NCBI RefSeq assembly: GCF_040183065.1
Contig: NC_091124.1
Location: 92,775,001 to 92,839,000 of the forward strand
Origin: Periplaneta americana
Taxonomy: Eukaryota; Arthropoda; Insecta; Blattodea; Blattidae
Reading direction: 5' to 3'
Length of the DNA: 64,000 bases
The notes beneath the pieces are model-generated. The model saw nothing but the letters and a program-made list of their open reading frames with translations, did no database searches and had not been told where the DNA came from. A program made the translations under genes and the position numbers. This document shows positions 34,488 to 45,322 of this stretch, in pieces (positions within the stretch are counted from its first letter, which is position 1; each line of letters begins with the position of its first letter).

Positions 34488-34616
34488 CAATTCCGGTGTG
34501 ATGGCATCATTTATGTTCATGTCGCCCACTCCAAAGTAGCACTCTCCGTTGTGGTCAAGAATGGCGCTGTAGCACGCAGTTCTGCAAGAATCATGCCGCA
34601 CGACACCTCGTGTGTC
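34488..34616 (-). CDS. PfkB-family kinase (pseudouridine-kinase-like), exon
   Basis: The exon is 129 bp (43 codons, phase 0 at both ends), read on the minus strand. It is bounded by an acceptor (ttttatttcag before GACACACG) and a donor (GTAAATAC after GGAATTG). It encodes DTRGVVRHDSCRTACYSAIL, then DHNGECYFGVGDMNINDAIT and PEL. The ...T-x-x-Y-x-x-x-L-D-x-x-G-E... strand followed by (G/D)DMxIxxxITPE is the pattern of the PsuK/pseudouridine-kinase branch of PfkB kinases, where it forms the beta-sheet lid and following segment of the N-terminal half. It joins in frame after the exon 37418-37582, across an intron of 2801 bp. The later exons, including the GxGD catalytic motif, are not in view. 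Confidence 0.8.
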
Positions 34617-34813
34617 CTGAAATAAAAGTGCCAAAATGTTAATCTAACAGTACTGCAGAAAAACAGAAAATACTGAAGATGCTGTGGTTCGTCGCTTATA
34701 GTAAAGTAACAGTACCTATGACAATAGTGGAATAGATAAGTTCAGAATGCTATAGACATACAGCGTTCAGAGTTAAGAAAATACTATTGGGTATATCAGC
34801 GTCTCCTTATATA

Positions 34814-35418
34814 CTGGGTGTTCATTTCAAAGTGTGTCATGACGTCACTGTTGATGAGTCAGCGATTTGAAGCGAGTTTCAGCTTTTATGTCAGAGGAGT
34901 TGCCTATTAATCAAGGCGTTCAATCTGAACTTGAGAACGTGTACGGTATAACTTGAACGTCGTAGCAACAGATGGCGGTCTGTACGGTCTGTGTGCTACT
35001 ATAACCTCTTTCGAACTGTTTTGCGAGGCCAAGTCGTACGCAGGATATTTGTTATCATCGTTTGCATACGGCAACATTCCACAACACAAATCAAATGCTC
35101 CGTGTCCATGTTGACCGTCGAAATTAATGTCAACAAATACGTAAGTAATCGTCTTAACCCTCTCCCCATATCTCGACAGTAAGAAAAAACTCACCTCAGT
35201 ACATGTTTCGAAACAGTTCACACTCCTGCCACTACCGGCGTCACCGTACGTATCGGTAAGTACTCTTCAGAATGAACGCCGTACTTGCTAGGCAACTTCT
35301 CTGGCAGATAGGTACTACACCTCTGCGGAAGTGTAGGAAGATTGAATTCTCTAGGCTCATCGACTAGCCACATGACGGCATACAGCGAGCCATGACACAC
35401 TTTGAACTGAACACCCAG
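34814..35418. mobile_element. 605-bp mariner-type MITE in the kinase intron
   Basis: CTGGGTGTTCATTTCAAAGT at 34814 is matched in inverse at 35399-35418 over about 28 bp with a single clear difference. TA flanks both ends (34812-34813, 35419-35420). No transposase motif was found inside. It lies in the intron between the two kinase exons. Confidence 0.85.
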
Positions 35419-35427
35419 TACTATGTG

Positions 35428-35570
35428 TAAGGTTATCAGACGTTCCCGTTTTCCGGGGACAATCTCCAAACTTTGTTTTTTTTTTTCCTGAACAAAATTC
35501 GTCCCCAGAAGCCCCCGAATTTAGTAATTTATCCCCAGACGTCCCCGGATTTTCAGTGTTATTATAAGTA
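35428..35570. repeat. Probable terminal part of a DNA element (CCCCG-rich)
   Basis: The segment contains repeated GTCCCC(A/G)GA words (CGTTCCCGTTTTCCGGGGAC, TCCCCAGACGTCCCCGG), a style I associate with the ends of some hAT elements. Only one end is visible. Confidence 0.35.
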
Positions 35571-35599
35571 TATGAAAATGTAGAATTACTCAGTGTCTG

Positions 35600-37400
35600 G
35601 GGTATTCATTCACAATAGAAGATATCTGTGGAATATGTATTATTTCTGAGATCCTCCAGAAAGGATCATTTTAAAGAGAAAGTCCATTATTTCTTGAAAA
35701 TGTAGATGGACTTGACCTGGATGAATGGTGAAAAATATCTGGTAGCCTTACCTCAGTGCACATCCCCCACTCTTTGCAATAAGTTATTTACATATTTTAT
35801 AACGTATATAAAATAACAGAAGTAAATATATTCCTTTTATTCTACTATTAGAAATACAAATAAACTAATATATGACTATTTACGAGTATAAGCAATATGA
35901 AGCAATGCTTAGTTATGGTATTTAGATTTATAAAATACGTAAATAACTTATATACGCTAAGAAGACGCTTATGTACCCAAAGGTATTTTTTAAACCACGA
36001 AAGCTCTATACTGTCTACACTATGGTCGTAGATACCATTCATTAGACGAGCAAGTAGATACTGTACACTGTTCTCTTCCTGTCAAGCAAGCAACATTAAC
36101 TATCAGATAGTCATAAATTTCGTCGTAACTGAGGGACTAACCTACCATTGTCCGATCGGATTCTAAGAATACAAAAGAGTCCGAAAACAAAACAGTGTTT
36201 AATCAGTGTAGGCCTAATCGAAGCTACAACTTTAAAGTCTTATGCTGAGACCCGTATTCCAGTACAAGCCACGCAGCTATCAAGAACACAACACGTCAAC
36301 CAGTTCGACCGTAAGTTAACATACCATTACAACGCCTTGCAATATATTAAAAGCTTCATACACTTAATCAATAATAATATTAATACTGTTTGCAGATATG
36401 CATGGCTTTACTAGGACACGGGGATCGACATCATACCACAATTGTAATTAAACAGTTCAGACGACTGAGTTTATATACGCAAAAAACTGCACATCAGTGA
36501 ACTCCATTTTATGTAATTTTAACCTTAACATGTGACAATACGAATAGCAGATAAAGAAGACAAAGATTTATGTGAAAATAACAAACAGTGCAACAAAAGT
36601 GAGACTAGTGAAAATTTACAAAACATCGCCCCATTTAACATCGTAACATACCCAAGCACAGAAGTGAACAAACGTGATATAATACCAACCCATGTGTATT
36701 TTAAACAAGTGTTTTAAATAATTGTATTTTAGACATTGATTTTAGATTTAACAAGTTTTAATGTTAGTAGTTAATAGTATATTAGGTACCACAATTGAAA
36801 CCATGAACAAGCTATCATGCACACATACATAACACGGAAGTTCACATACGCCAATTGGCTAGGTTTTTAATCACTATCATGCACATACATCTGATGATGA
36901 TACAAATTAAGTATCGAAAACGTTAATGTGATAGACTAACTCATGTAAAAATTCACAACTGTATAAAAGATAAGCATAGGTGGACAATTAAAAACTTATT
37001 ATACATTATCTTATACTGTATGTTTTGAGCTGTTTAGTACAATTGGAGGTTTTAGCAGATGTATAAGAAGAAATACTGGAGCAGTTCTAAACGGGACCTT
37101 GCGGAAAGTAGTGCAAATGCACACGAACCAAGGAACCTGGATTGTAAGAGTAAAGCAGTGCACAGAATAAGAAAGGCTATCGCAGATAACACTGACATGC
37201 CGAGGACTCCTACAGTTAGTTAAGAAAGCTGAATCAATATATTTTGCGGTTGTTTGAAGACGAACACATGCAATTTTAAATGCATAAAAATATAAATAAT
37301 AGACATTCATATATCCGTGATTGCCAGGAAGTGTATGATTCTGCAGCTATGCAATACTGAACACCAGAATAGTATTGGTGTCTATACGCACATAGCACAT
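35600..37400. other. Intronic DNA; possible Penelope 3' tail at 36880-36930
   Basis: This is intron of the minus-strand kinase gene. No exon with splice sites was found. At 36890-36930 the phrase CTGATGATGATACAAATTAAG is followed by GTATCGAAAACGTT, a small hairpin with a CGAAAACG end of the style found at Penelope-element 3' ends. Frames at 36148-36414 and 36532-36717 are unrecognised. Confidence 0.35.
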
Positions 37401-37417
37401 AAAGAACTTCAACTCAC

Positions 37418-37582
37418 AATATGTTTCAGGGTGTCGTGCAGCAAATAATTCCCAGTCTGATCTTTCCCAATAGCGGAGACGAGGAATGGTTTCGCTTCCA
37501 GCTTTCCCAGAGCGTCGGCGATGTTCCTCCCGACTCCGCCGCCGGACTGTCTTATCTCGCCCCTGTGTGTGCTCCCGTTCCC
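37418..37582 (-). CDS. PfkB-family kinase (pseudouridine-kinase-like), exon with PfkB signature 1
   Basis: The exon is 165 bp (55 codons, phase 0 at both ends), read on the minus strand. It is bounded by a strong acceptor (tttactgttccag before GGGAACGG) and a strong donor (GTGAGT after CATATT). It encodes GNGSTHRGEIRQSGGGVGRN, then IADALGKLEAKPFLVSAIGK and DQTGNYLLHDTLKHI. The GGxGxN(I/V)A...L..L ...SA(I/V)GxDxxG stretch is PfkB signature 1, which lines the sugar-binding site. The GSTHxGxIRQSxGGVGRNIAD wording is closest, from memory, to animal proteins that fuse pseudouridine-5'-phosphate glycosidase to this kinase. The enzyme would phosphorylate pseudouridine or a related nucleoside in the cytosol or mitochondrion. 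Higher GC content than its surroundings supports selection. Upstream exons were not found. Confidence 0.85.
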
Positions 37583-37600
37583 CTGGAACAGTAAACAGAA
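37583..37600 (-). promoter_or_regulatory. 3' splice site before the kinase exon
   Basis: The sense-strand sequence ...atttctgtttactgttccag is a pyrimidine-rich acceptor ending in AG. The giant pyrimidine tract begins about 34 bases further upstream in the same intron. Confidence 0.8.
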
Positions 37601-37616
37601 ATAGTGCATTCTTTAA

Positions 37617-40290
37617 TCAGTTTGAAACTAAGACAGAAGAATGAGGAGGACGGAAAGAAGAAAGACAATGAGAAGGGACAGAGAAACGAGGAATTAGGGA
37701 GAAGAATGAGGAAATGGAGTAAAGACCAAGGAAAAAGAGGGAACAAAAACGTAGAATGGGAGAGAAAAAAGGAATGGGAGAACAACGAAAAACGGAGAAA
37801 GAAAACAAGGAATAGGAGAGAAAAACGAAGAAATAAGGGAGAAAAACGAGGAAAAGGGGCAGAAACGAGGAATGGGAGAGAAAATCGAGGAAATTGGGAG
37901 GAGCAGAAGGAAAAGTGGGAAGAAGAACAATTAAATGGTGGAGAGGAACGAGGTGAAGTGGAGAAAGAAACGAGGAAAAAGGATAAGAACGATAAATAGT
38001 GATGAAGAACGAGAAAAAGAAGACGGAGGAGGAAAAGGGGAAGAAGAAACAAGAAAATAAGAAGTAGAAAAATAGGAAGAAGTAGGAATATGGAAAAAAG
38101 AGAAAGAAGAATGCTAAAATGAAAAAGGAATAAGAATGAGAAAAAAGAAAAATAGAACGAGAAAGAGTGTAAGGAGAACAAGGAAAAGAAGATTCTGAAC
38201 GAGAAAAAGGGAAAGAAAGAGGAAAAGCGGATAAGGGAGGAGAAACTGAAGGAGAAAGAGAGGGGAAGAACATGGAAAAGGGGTGATTAGAATGAGAAAA
38301 TGGTGATATAAAAATGAGGAAAAGGGGAGAAAAAAGAGATGCAGTGGAAGAATGAGGAAACGGGAGTAACGAGAAGGATATACTGTATATATAGAGAGAG
38401 TAGGTTACGAAAAAGGGAAGAATATGAAAAAGGGATGGATATGAAAAACGAGAAGAATATGAAAAAGAGAAGGATATGAAGAACGAGAAGAATATGAAAA
38501 AGAGAAGAATATGAAGAACGAGAAGGATATGAAAAAAGAAAGACATGAAGAACGAGAAGGATATGAAAAAGAGAATACGACAAAAGAGAATATGAAAAAG
38601 AGAAGAATATGAATAAGAGAAGGATATGAAAAAAGAGAAGCATATAAAGAACAAGAAGGATATGAACAAGAGAAAGATAGATAAAGAGAAGGACATGAAT
38701 AAGATAAGAAGGATATGGAAAACGAGAAGGATATGAATAAGAGAATGATATGGAAAAAGAGAAGGATATGGAAAAAAGAAGGATATGAAAAAAGAGAAGG
38801 ATATGAATAAGAGAAGACTATGAAGAAGGATATGAATAAGAGAAGAGTATGAAAAAGAGAAGGATATGAAAAAGAGAAGGGTATGAAAAAGAGAAGGAAA
38901 TGGAAAACGAGAGAAATATGAAGAACGAGAAGGATATGAAAAAGAGAAGTATATAAAGAACGAGAAGTATATGAAAAAGAGAAGGATATGAAGAAAGAGA
39001 AATATATGAAAAAGAGAAGGATGTGAAGAAAGAGAAGGATATGAAATGGAGAAGGATATGGAGAACGAAAAGGATATGAATTAAGAAAAATATATGAAGG
39101 AGAGGCAAGGAGAACAAGAAAGGCATGAATAAGAAAGGGGCAAGAAGAACGAGAAAGACATGAAGACCGAGAAGGGCGTGAATAACGAGAAAGGCAAAAA
39201 GACCGAGAAGGCATGGAGAACGAGACGGGCATGAATAACGAGAGGTGCAAGAAGAAGGAGAAAGGGATGAATAACGAGAGAGGCAAGAATGAGAATGGCG
39301 TGAAGAACGAGGACATAAATAACGAGAGGGGCAAGATGAACGAGAAGGACGTGAATAAAGAGAGGAGCAAGAAGAACGGGAATGGCATGAAGAACGAAGA
39401 CATGAATATAGGGAGGGGCAAGAAGAACGAGAATGGCGTTAAGAACGAGGACATAAATATCGAGAGGGGCAAGATGTACGAGAAGGACGTGAATAAAGAG
39501 AGGAGCAAGAAGAACGAGAATGGCATGAAGAACGAGAAAGACAAAAAGAACCAGAGAGACGAAAAGAAGGAGAGGAGCAAGAAGAACGAGAAAGGCATGA
39601 AGAATGAGGAGGGCATGAATAAAGAGAGATGTAAGAAGAATGAGAAAGGCATGAAGAAAGAGAGAGGCAAGAAGAACGAGAAAGACATGAAAACCGAAGG
39701 CATAAATAAAGAGTGGGGCGAGGAGAACGAGAAAGGCATGAAGAACGAAGGCATGAATAAAGAGAGGGGCAAGAAGAACGAGAAAGGTATGAAGAACGAA
39801 GGCATGAATAAAGAGAGTGAGAAGAAGAACGAGGATGGCGTGAAGAACGAGAATGGCGTGAAGAACGAGAAGGGCATAAATAACGAGAGGGGCAAGAAGA
39901 ACGAGGACATGAATAAAGAGAGGACCAAGAAGAACGAAAAGGCATGAAGAACGAGATGCAAGAAGAACGAGCAAGGCATGAATAAAGAGAGGGGAAAGGA
40001 GAACGAGAAAGGCATGAATAAAGAGAGGGGCAAGAAGAACGAGAATGACGTGAAGAACGAGAAGGACATGAATAAAGAGAGGGGCAAGAAGAACGAGAAT
40101 GACGTGAAGAACGAGAAGGACATGGATAAAGAGAGGGGCAAGAAGAACGAGAATGACGTGAAGAACGAGAAGGACATGAATAAAGAGAGGGGCAAGAAGA
40201 ACGAGAATGACGTGAAGAACGAGAAGGACATGAATAAAGAGAGGGGCATGAAGAACGAGAGGGGAAAAAAGAAGGGCAGGAAGAATGATT
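37617..40290. repeat. 2.6-kb polypurine (plus) / polypyrimidine (minus) tract with minisatellite
   Basis: The plus strand is overwhelmingly A and G: irregular GAGAAAAAGG and AGAAGGATATGAAAA words up to about 39080, then a more regular GAACGAGAAGGGCATGAATA pattern. It ends with four exact-length 54-bp units (ATGAATAAAGAGAGGGGCAA... starting at 40014, 40068, 40122 and 40176). Because TTA, CTA and TCA are scarce, the minus strand stays open for up to 614 codons (Phe/Ser/Leu-rich), and the plus strand for 244 codons of Lys/Asn/Glu repeats. Neither looks like a real protein. In the kinase transcript the tract would be C/U-rich and sits directly upstream of an exon. Confidence 0.95.
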
Positions 40291-40298
40291 AGGAAAAA

Positions 40299-40450
40299 CC
40301 GGTGGCGTATTGTCGTATTAACAATCCCGACATGTGATCCAAGGTTGTGCTACTGTGTGGGTTCGAATCAAATTTGTGTCATTTGCTTATTTTTTCCTAG
40401 TGGTGTTCTGCAACTGTAAGGCGAATGCGACAGATAAGAACACGGTATAA
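40299..40450 (+). repeat. tRNA-derived SINE copy
   Basis: CCGGTGGCGTATTGTCGTAT starts a tRNA-like head whose B box is GGGTTCGAATC. The body (TCATTTGCTTATTTTTTCCT ... TGCAACTGTAAGGCGAATG) continues to about 40450. It abuts the purine tract. Confidence 0.65.
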
Positions 40451-40499
40451 AATATTATTCCGTTAAAAATACAGCGTAGTTGATAATAGCCTCTTGAAG

Positions 40500-40640
40500 T
40501 ATTTTTTTAGTGGGTTATTTTACGACGCTGTATCAAAATCTCAGGTTATTTAGCGTCTGAATGAGATGGAGGTGATAATACCGGTGAAATGAATCCGGGG
40601 TCCAGCACCGAAAGTTACCCAGCAGTCTTGAAGTAACCTC
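40500..40640 (-). repeat. SINE tail copy (family of 12500-12728)
   Basis: On the minus strand it reads TGCTGGGTAACTTTCGGTGC, then GGATTCATTTCACCGG, TCAGACGCTAAATAACCT and GATACAGCGTCGTAAAATAA. The tRNA-like head is missing. The final block is shared with the full SINE at 61574-61825. Confidence 0.75.
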
Positions 40641-42600
40641 GGAGAAGATTGAAAAGCTGAAGAATATGTATGAGTGGATGAAGAGTGGCTAGAAGATTAC
40701 TGAGAAGTGGACTAGGAGAAGTGAGAGAGAATGAGGAAGAAAGGGAGAAGGTGGAAATGGAAAGAGCTATTTATTGTATAAAAAAATATGCAGAATGTAA
40801 CTTCATACAATGCATTTGCCATTTGCACTGCATTGTGTAGGTACTTGTAAATTAGCATCAATTTGTTGGATAAATTGTTATGAACAATGAAGACCTGAGT
40901 ATTCTATGAAAAACAAATCATTCTATTTGCGTAGACTACATTATGTGCGAAGTTCATCGGACTGACTACTAGGTGTCCATCTACGTGTAATTTGCTCATG
41001 TAATTCATTTTATGGGGTCAATATTTTCACCTCCGACGTGTTTGCGCCTGTGGCGTGTTAGCTTCAACTTCCTCAAGAAAAAGCCACTCCGTCCGCCTCA
41101 GGAATGACCCTTGGCACTAAGGGCAACAATCGCTTTCCCCCCTTAATTCCCGTCGCAGCCTGTCGCGCTCCACTGAACATTCGAAGCTAATGGATGCATT
41201 ACTGTCCTGAACTGTGCTACCATCTAGGGACGCACTACATACTTCCAACGAATGCACCTATCAGGGGTGAACAATTGGGGTGGACACAGGTTCACTGTTG
41301 AACACGGGTCTCTTAAAAATAAAAATGAAAAATCGTTTTGAAATTATTTGTGAAGAGAAGATAAAATTTAATATTAAGCTTATTATTGCACAAATGTCAG
41401 AAGACATAAGCTATAGCCTAATCTTTAGACGCAACCTATATATTAACACAGGAAGTATTTCCTAATATGAGAGTAGTCTTATTAAGATTATTATCGAAAA
41501 TGGTAAATTTATTTACCGACAAGCCATTTCTTTCAGTATTTTACTGTTCTGAACAATACTTATATCACGCCTGAAAGCTGCATTAACCCTGCATTAACCT
41601 TATGGATGTACAGTATAGATACTGTCCTTTATTTTAAGAACGTTTTCTATGATGGTGCGTAAAGTTGCATTTGTCCACTGTTATTAGTGCATAAAGCGAG
41701 CCTTTAAAACATTAATGCATGAAAGAGTAAGTAATATCTTTTCACACTGCTATACATTTTATGCACAGACAAATAAAATGTAAATATTCAATGTATAGAC
41801 TTCATTCAGTAAGAAATTAATTCACTACCTCGATCTTTCATTACTTAGTCCAAATATTACACGTAACACAAATATGAAACACATTTAACAGTCATATCTA
41901 TATTTTAGCTCTTATTATTCTGAAGTTAGATGTAGTACTCATTGCAGCAAGAAGTAACATTTAACTATTTCTAACCGTTTTGTCGATTATGGGGAGTTTA
42001 GACGACTATGAAATCGTGAAAATAAATGAAACAGGCTCTCATTCCAGGGATACTTATTTCTTAATGGTTCTGAGTTTAGACGGCCATGACATTATGGTCT
42101 TATAACCTCTCCAACTTGAAATATTTATTTAATGTAAATGTGTGCTAACGTAGAAAAAAAATTCTATAATACACATTCGTAAAGTTATCATTTTTGCCCT
42201 CGTGCCAAAAAGAGAACTTTACGAACTTGTTTCATAAACAACTATTTTTCATATTCTCTCTATTGTGCACTGTTGTTCCGTGATAATTGTCTATTGTTGC
42301 TGCAACCTTACCTGAATGATGAGTTTTCCTGTCTATACTATTTACGAAATGAACTTTTATCGTGTGTAAATCACAATATTCCACTGTCTGCAGCTACGTG
42401 TACCGAAAGTAATACATTAACAAATGTAACTTTTTTTATATTTTTATGTAGGCTAAGTAGAACTCCCTTAGTGAACCTTGTTTTACAAATCTATTTGTGG
42501 TGCACGTAGAGAGAGTTAACACTTTTTTAATTTTTGTATTAAGACATCCATGTTCTTCATCTTATTATTTTTTACTACATCATTATTAATTTTGTACAAG
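40640..42600. other. No recognisable gene or repeat
   Basis: A purine-rich remnant at 40640-40770 is followed by ordinary AT-rich sequence. The 41020-41280 stretch is GC-richer but has no recognised feature. Confidence 0.4.
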
Positions 42601-42601
42601 C

Positions 42602-42986
42602 GTGGCAAAAAAAAAAAAAAATAGACCGACATTTTTAGCTGATTTCAGAGCCTTGTTCACTCAGAGCACGATAGACTGGTAACTAAGACTTTTGTGGTTC
42701 GAATCCTGCCTGGGAAGGAAACTTTTTTTATTTCCTTATTCAAATTTATTCCCAATACTTTTCGATTGCAGCGATATTTTACTACTTAATTAACTTATTA
42801 TTCCCAGAACATGAATTTTACCAGCAATCGAAAAGTATTGGGAATAAATTTGAATAAGGAACAAAAAAAGTTTCCTTCCCAGGCAGGATTCGAAGCACGA
42901 AAGTCTTAGTTACCAGTCTATCGTGCTCTGGAGTGAACAAGGCTATGAAATCAGCTACAAGGTTCGGTCCGCTTTTTTTTTGCCAC
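42602..42986. mobile_element. Fold-back element: two inverted SINE-like units
   Basis: Arms of about 165 bp (42602-42769 and 42823-42986) are inverse copies of each other with a few percent differences, separated by 53 bp. Each arm contains a tRNA-like unit (GAGCACGATAGACTGGTAAC ... TGGTTCGAATCCTGCCTGGG) followed by GAAGGAAAC and an A/T run, with the heads outward and tails meeting at the centre. GTGGCAAAA begins both outer ends. Folded as one strand it would form a very long hairpin. Confidence 0.85.
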
Positions 42987-43439
42987 TACTGTACAGTGAA
43001 AATCACTAGTTGAAATTTCTGTACGATTACACACTTGTTGGCGGGCCCGTCTTAAGCGGTTAAAGCGTCCCAGGGTTACGTATCATTTGCGTCCCCTCTG
43101 TTCTATTTCTAACTGTAAACATTGTAAACAATTTTATTATCATCAATATACAAAAATTCTAGCACTCCCCTGAAAGAGAGTGATCTAGTGCTCAGGGGAG
43201 GATTCAATACATAATAAAATTACACAGTTAAATGACAATAAATAACATCTTAATAAAATTAATATTCATTTATAACAAAGTGCTTACATACATTTTTATA
43301 TTTAAAAACGTTTGAGTGAAATAGATAAGGGAACTTATTTTATTACTTATTTTGTATAAATTGTTGGATTCTAGGTCTGGGATTGAAATACAAATTACAT
43401 AGATAAATTACAATTAATAACATCTTAAAATTTAATATG

Positions 43440-43709
43440 CACTAATAGCAAAGAGCTTACTTACCGGTACATTTTTAAATTTAAAACTTCTAAGTTAAAT
43501 AGCTAAGGGCATTTCTTTACTAATTTGTTATAAATTCTAGGGACAATATTACTACTTTGATTAAAAGCAGTGCTTGTTAAACACTTTGGTTCAAACGAAT
43601 GTAATGTATCCATGCCTTTGGTAATGCTTTGGCATTTCTTCTTAATTTGTGGATGTGTGTATGTCACAAATTCAGCTTGTTTTCCATACTTAATTAAGCA
43701 TGTAGACAA
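43440..43709 (-). pseudogene. C-terminal end of a non-LTR retrotransposon polymerase
   Basis: The minus-strand frame reads YGKQAEFVTYTHPQIKKKCQ, then AFNQSSNIVPRIYNKLVKK before a stop at 43503. An R/K-rich segment followed by ...GxxxYNKLP-like residues is how the C-terminus of many LINE reverse transcriptases looks. No catalytic motif is present. The flanking sequence at 43200-43500 includes an internal near-duplication (AATTACACAGTTAAATGACA and AATTACATAGATAAATTACA about 180 bp apart). Confidence 0.4.
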
Positions 43710-43984
43710 GGACCAACATCACATAGACATGGAGAAGTAATTGTGGAAAATCAAAATGTTATCCAATAGAGAGCAAGAGTGACTTCAAGTGTAACTAAAA
43801 GAACCAATTTTTCCAAAAAGTGGTCATTATCTGGTTCTTGCACTCAGATCTTCAATTATTATGTATTAAAAAAGCAATTCCATGGAGGTGACTTTGACAT
43901 GAGGGACATAGTTTCCAAGATTACAAAAATGAAGCAGGTTTCCATTTTGTTCTGTCTTATTAAAATAAACACAACACAAACAAA

Positions 43985-44371
43985 TACAACCACACAGGCA
44001 TATACAAACTCAAATGTAACACCTGCAACAACTTCTACATAGGACAGACAGGCAGATCATTTCAAACACGTTACAAAGAACACATCACAGCCATAACAAA
44101 ATTACAAAACACCTCCACATATGCAGAACACATAAAAAATGCCAACCACGCCTACAGAGACATCAACACAGACATGGAAATACTGCACATCCAACCAAAA
44201 AGCCAGAAACTCAACACACTAGAACAATATGAAATATACAGACACACGAAAACACACCCCAACGATATTCTCAACACACAACTCAATTTCAAAACACATA
44301 GACTCTTTGACTCTACACTACGAACGCATCCTCACAGGAAACAACAAGAGGCGCCAAGACCAACATGTTAA
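43985..44371 (+). pseudogene. Penelope-like element GIY-YIG endonuclease domain
   Basis: One frame, open for about 125 codons to a stop at 44369-44371, reads GIYKLKCNTCNNFYIGQTGR (GIY at 43997), SFQTRYKEHITAITK, then AEHIKNANHAYRDINTDMEI and LNTLEQYEIYRHTKTHP. GIY ... YIGQTGRSFxxRYxEH followed by the LExxEIY helix is the C-terminal endonuclease of Penelope-like retroelements, with a CxxC (CNTC) between the two halves. The catalytic Tyr, Arg and Glu positions look present. The reverse-transcriptase domain is absent, and the frame is lost upstream of about 43970, so it is a 5'-truncated copy. Confidence 0.9.
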
Positions 44372-44769
44372 CAAGGTCGTTAAAATTTAACACAAGAAAG
44401 TTCTTATCATACATATTCCGAAGTGATACAGTGTTAAAAGTTGTGTAATCAAGACGTATAAAAATAATAGTAAATGAAATATTGTTATGAATGTACAATA
44501 CATAATTATTTATTTCCTTTAAAGCCAGATATTAAATGACTCAGTTTTGTTTGTGAAGTAGAGTTGTGGACATCCATGGAGGTGACATTCAGCACAAAAT
44601 TACTTTAATACACAGTGTATTATTTAAAAAATGTACAAAATATTACTGTTTGGCTATCCGCAATGGCAATTCTTTTGAGAACAAACAATAAACCTATATA
44701 AAAATTATAATACAAATATAAAAATGAAAGAACAAAAGTGTGAACACAAATTTCCACTTAATTTCAGAA

Positions 44770-44885
44770 CCACCCATATACTTTCTTCTAATCATGTAAT
44801 AGTCAATTAAATTCCACTCGAGTTTTGATTTTCTTTGGATAAATCAAAACTTCTAGTGAGATTACTGTTGATAAAAAAAATTGTA
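44770..44885. repeat. Copy of the hairpin repeat family
   Basis: ATATACTTTCTTCTAATCAT ... CACTCGAGTTTTGATTTTCT through TAGTGAGATTACTGTTGATA, matching 7960-8050 and 11100-11205. Confidence 0.75.
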
Positions 44886-45322
44886 GCCCACTTGATACAT
44901 CTACCCGTGATCAAGGCATTAGAGTATGAATAGCAGGAATTATTGATGGTGCACATAAGTTATTATAGCGAATAGTGAAGTGAATAATGAATCGGCTATA
45001 AAAATGAACTGGTATAAACAGTAAGGTATATGTGAACTAGTGAATAAATAATGAATAGCAAAAACAAGGTATGATAAGTATTAAATAGACGATGGACTGA
45101 GAACCAAGATGGGAGATAGCTAGTGGGATTAGGATATTTTTTCGTTAAAGCACATTGCAAAGAAGTGATATTTGTGATGATTGTTAATGGTGGCACCGTA
45201 TACGTGGAAATGTGAGGTCCACCATTACATGTAAGAAATGTTGTGACGAAATATATATCATCAATCATATCATATATATCTACCCGTGGCAACATAAAAC
45301 CGCATCCACCGCTGCGGAGTAA

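Noticed and set aside
37617-38696. 359-codon minus-strand frame resembling a membrane protein
   Set aside because: Same composition artefact in the purine/pyrimidine tract.
39213-39947. 244-codon plus-strand Lys/Asn/Glu repeat protein
   Set aside because: Purine-rich minisatellite with a unit length that is a multiple of three; no start context, conserved domain or splice structure.
38405-40249. 614-codon minus-strand open frame rich in Phe, Ser and Leu
   Set aside because: Arises because the strand is almost pure pyrimidine and cannot form stop codons. There is no domain structure and it overlaps an intron of the kinase gene.
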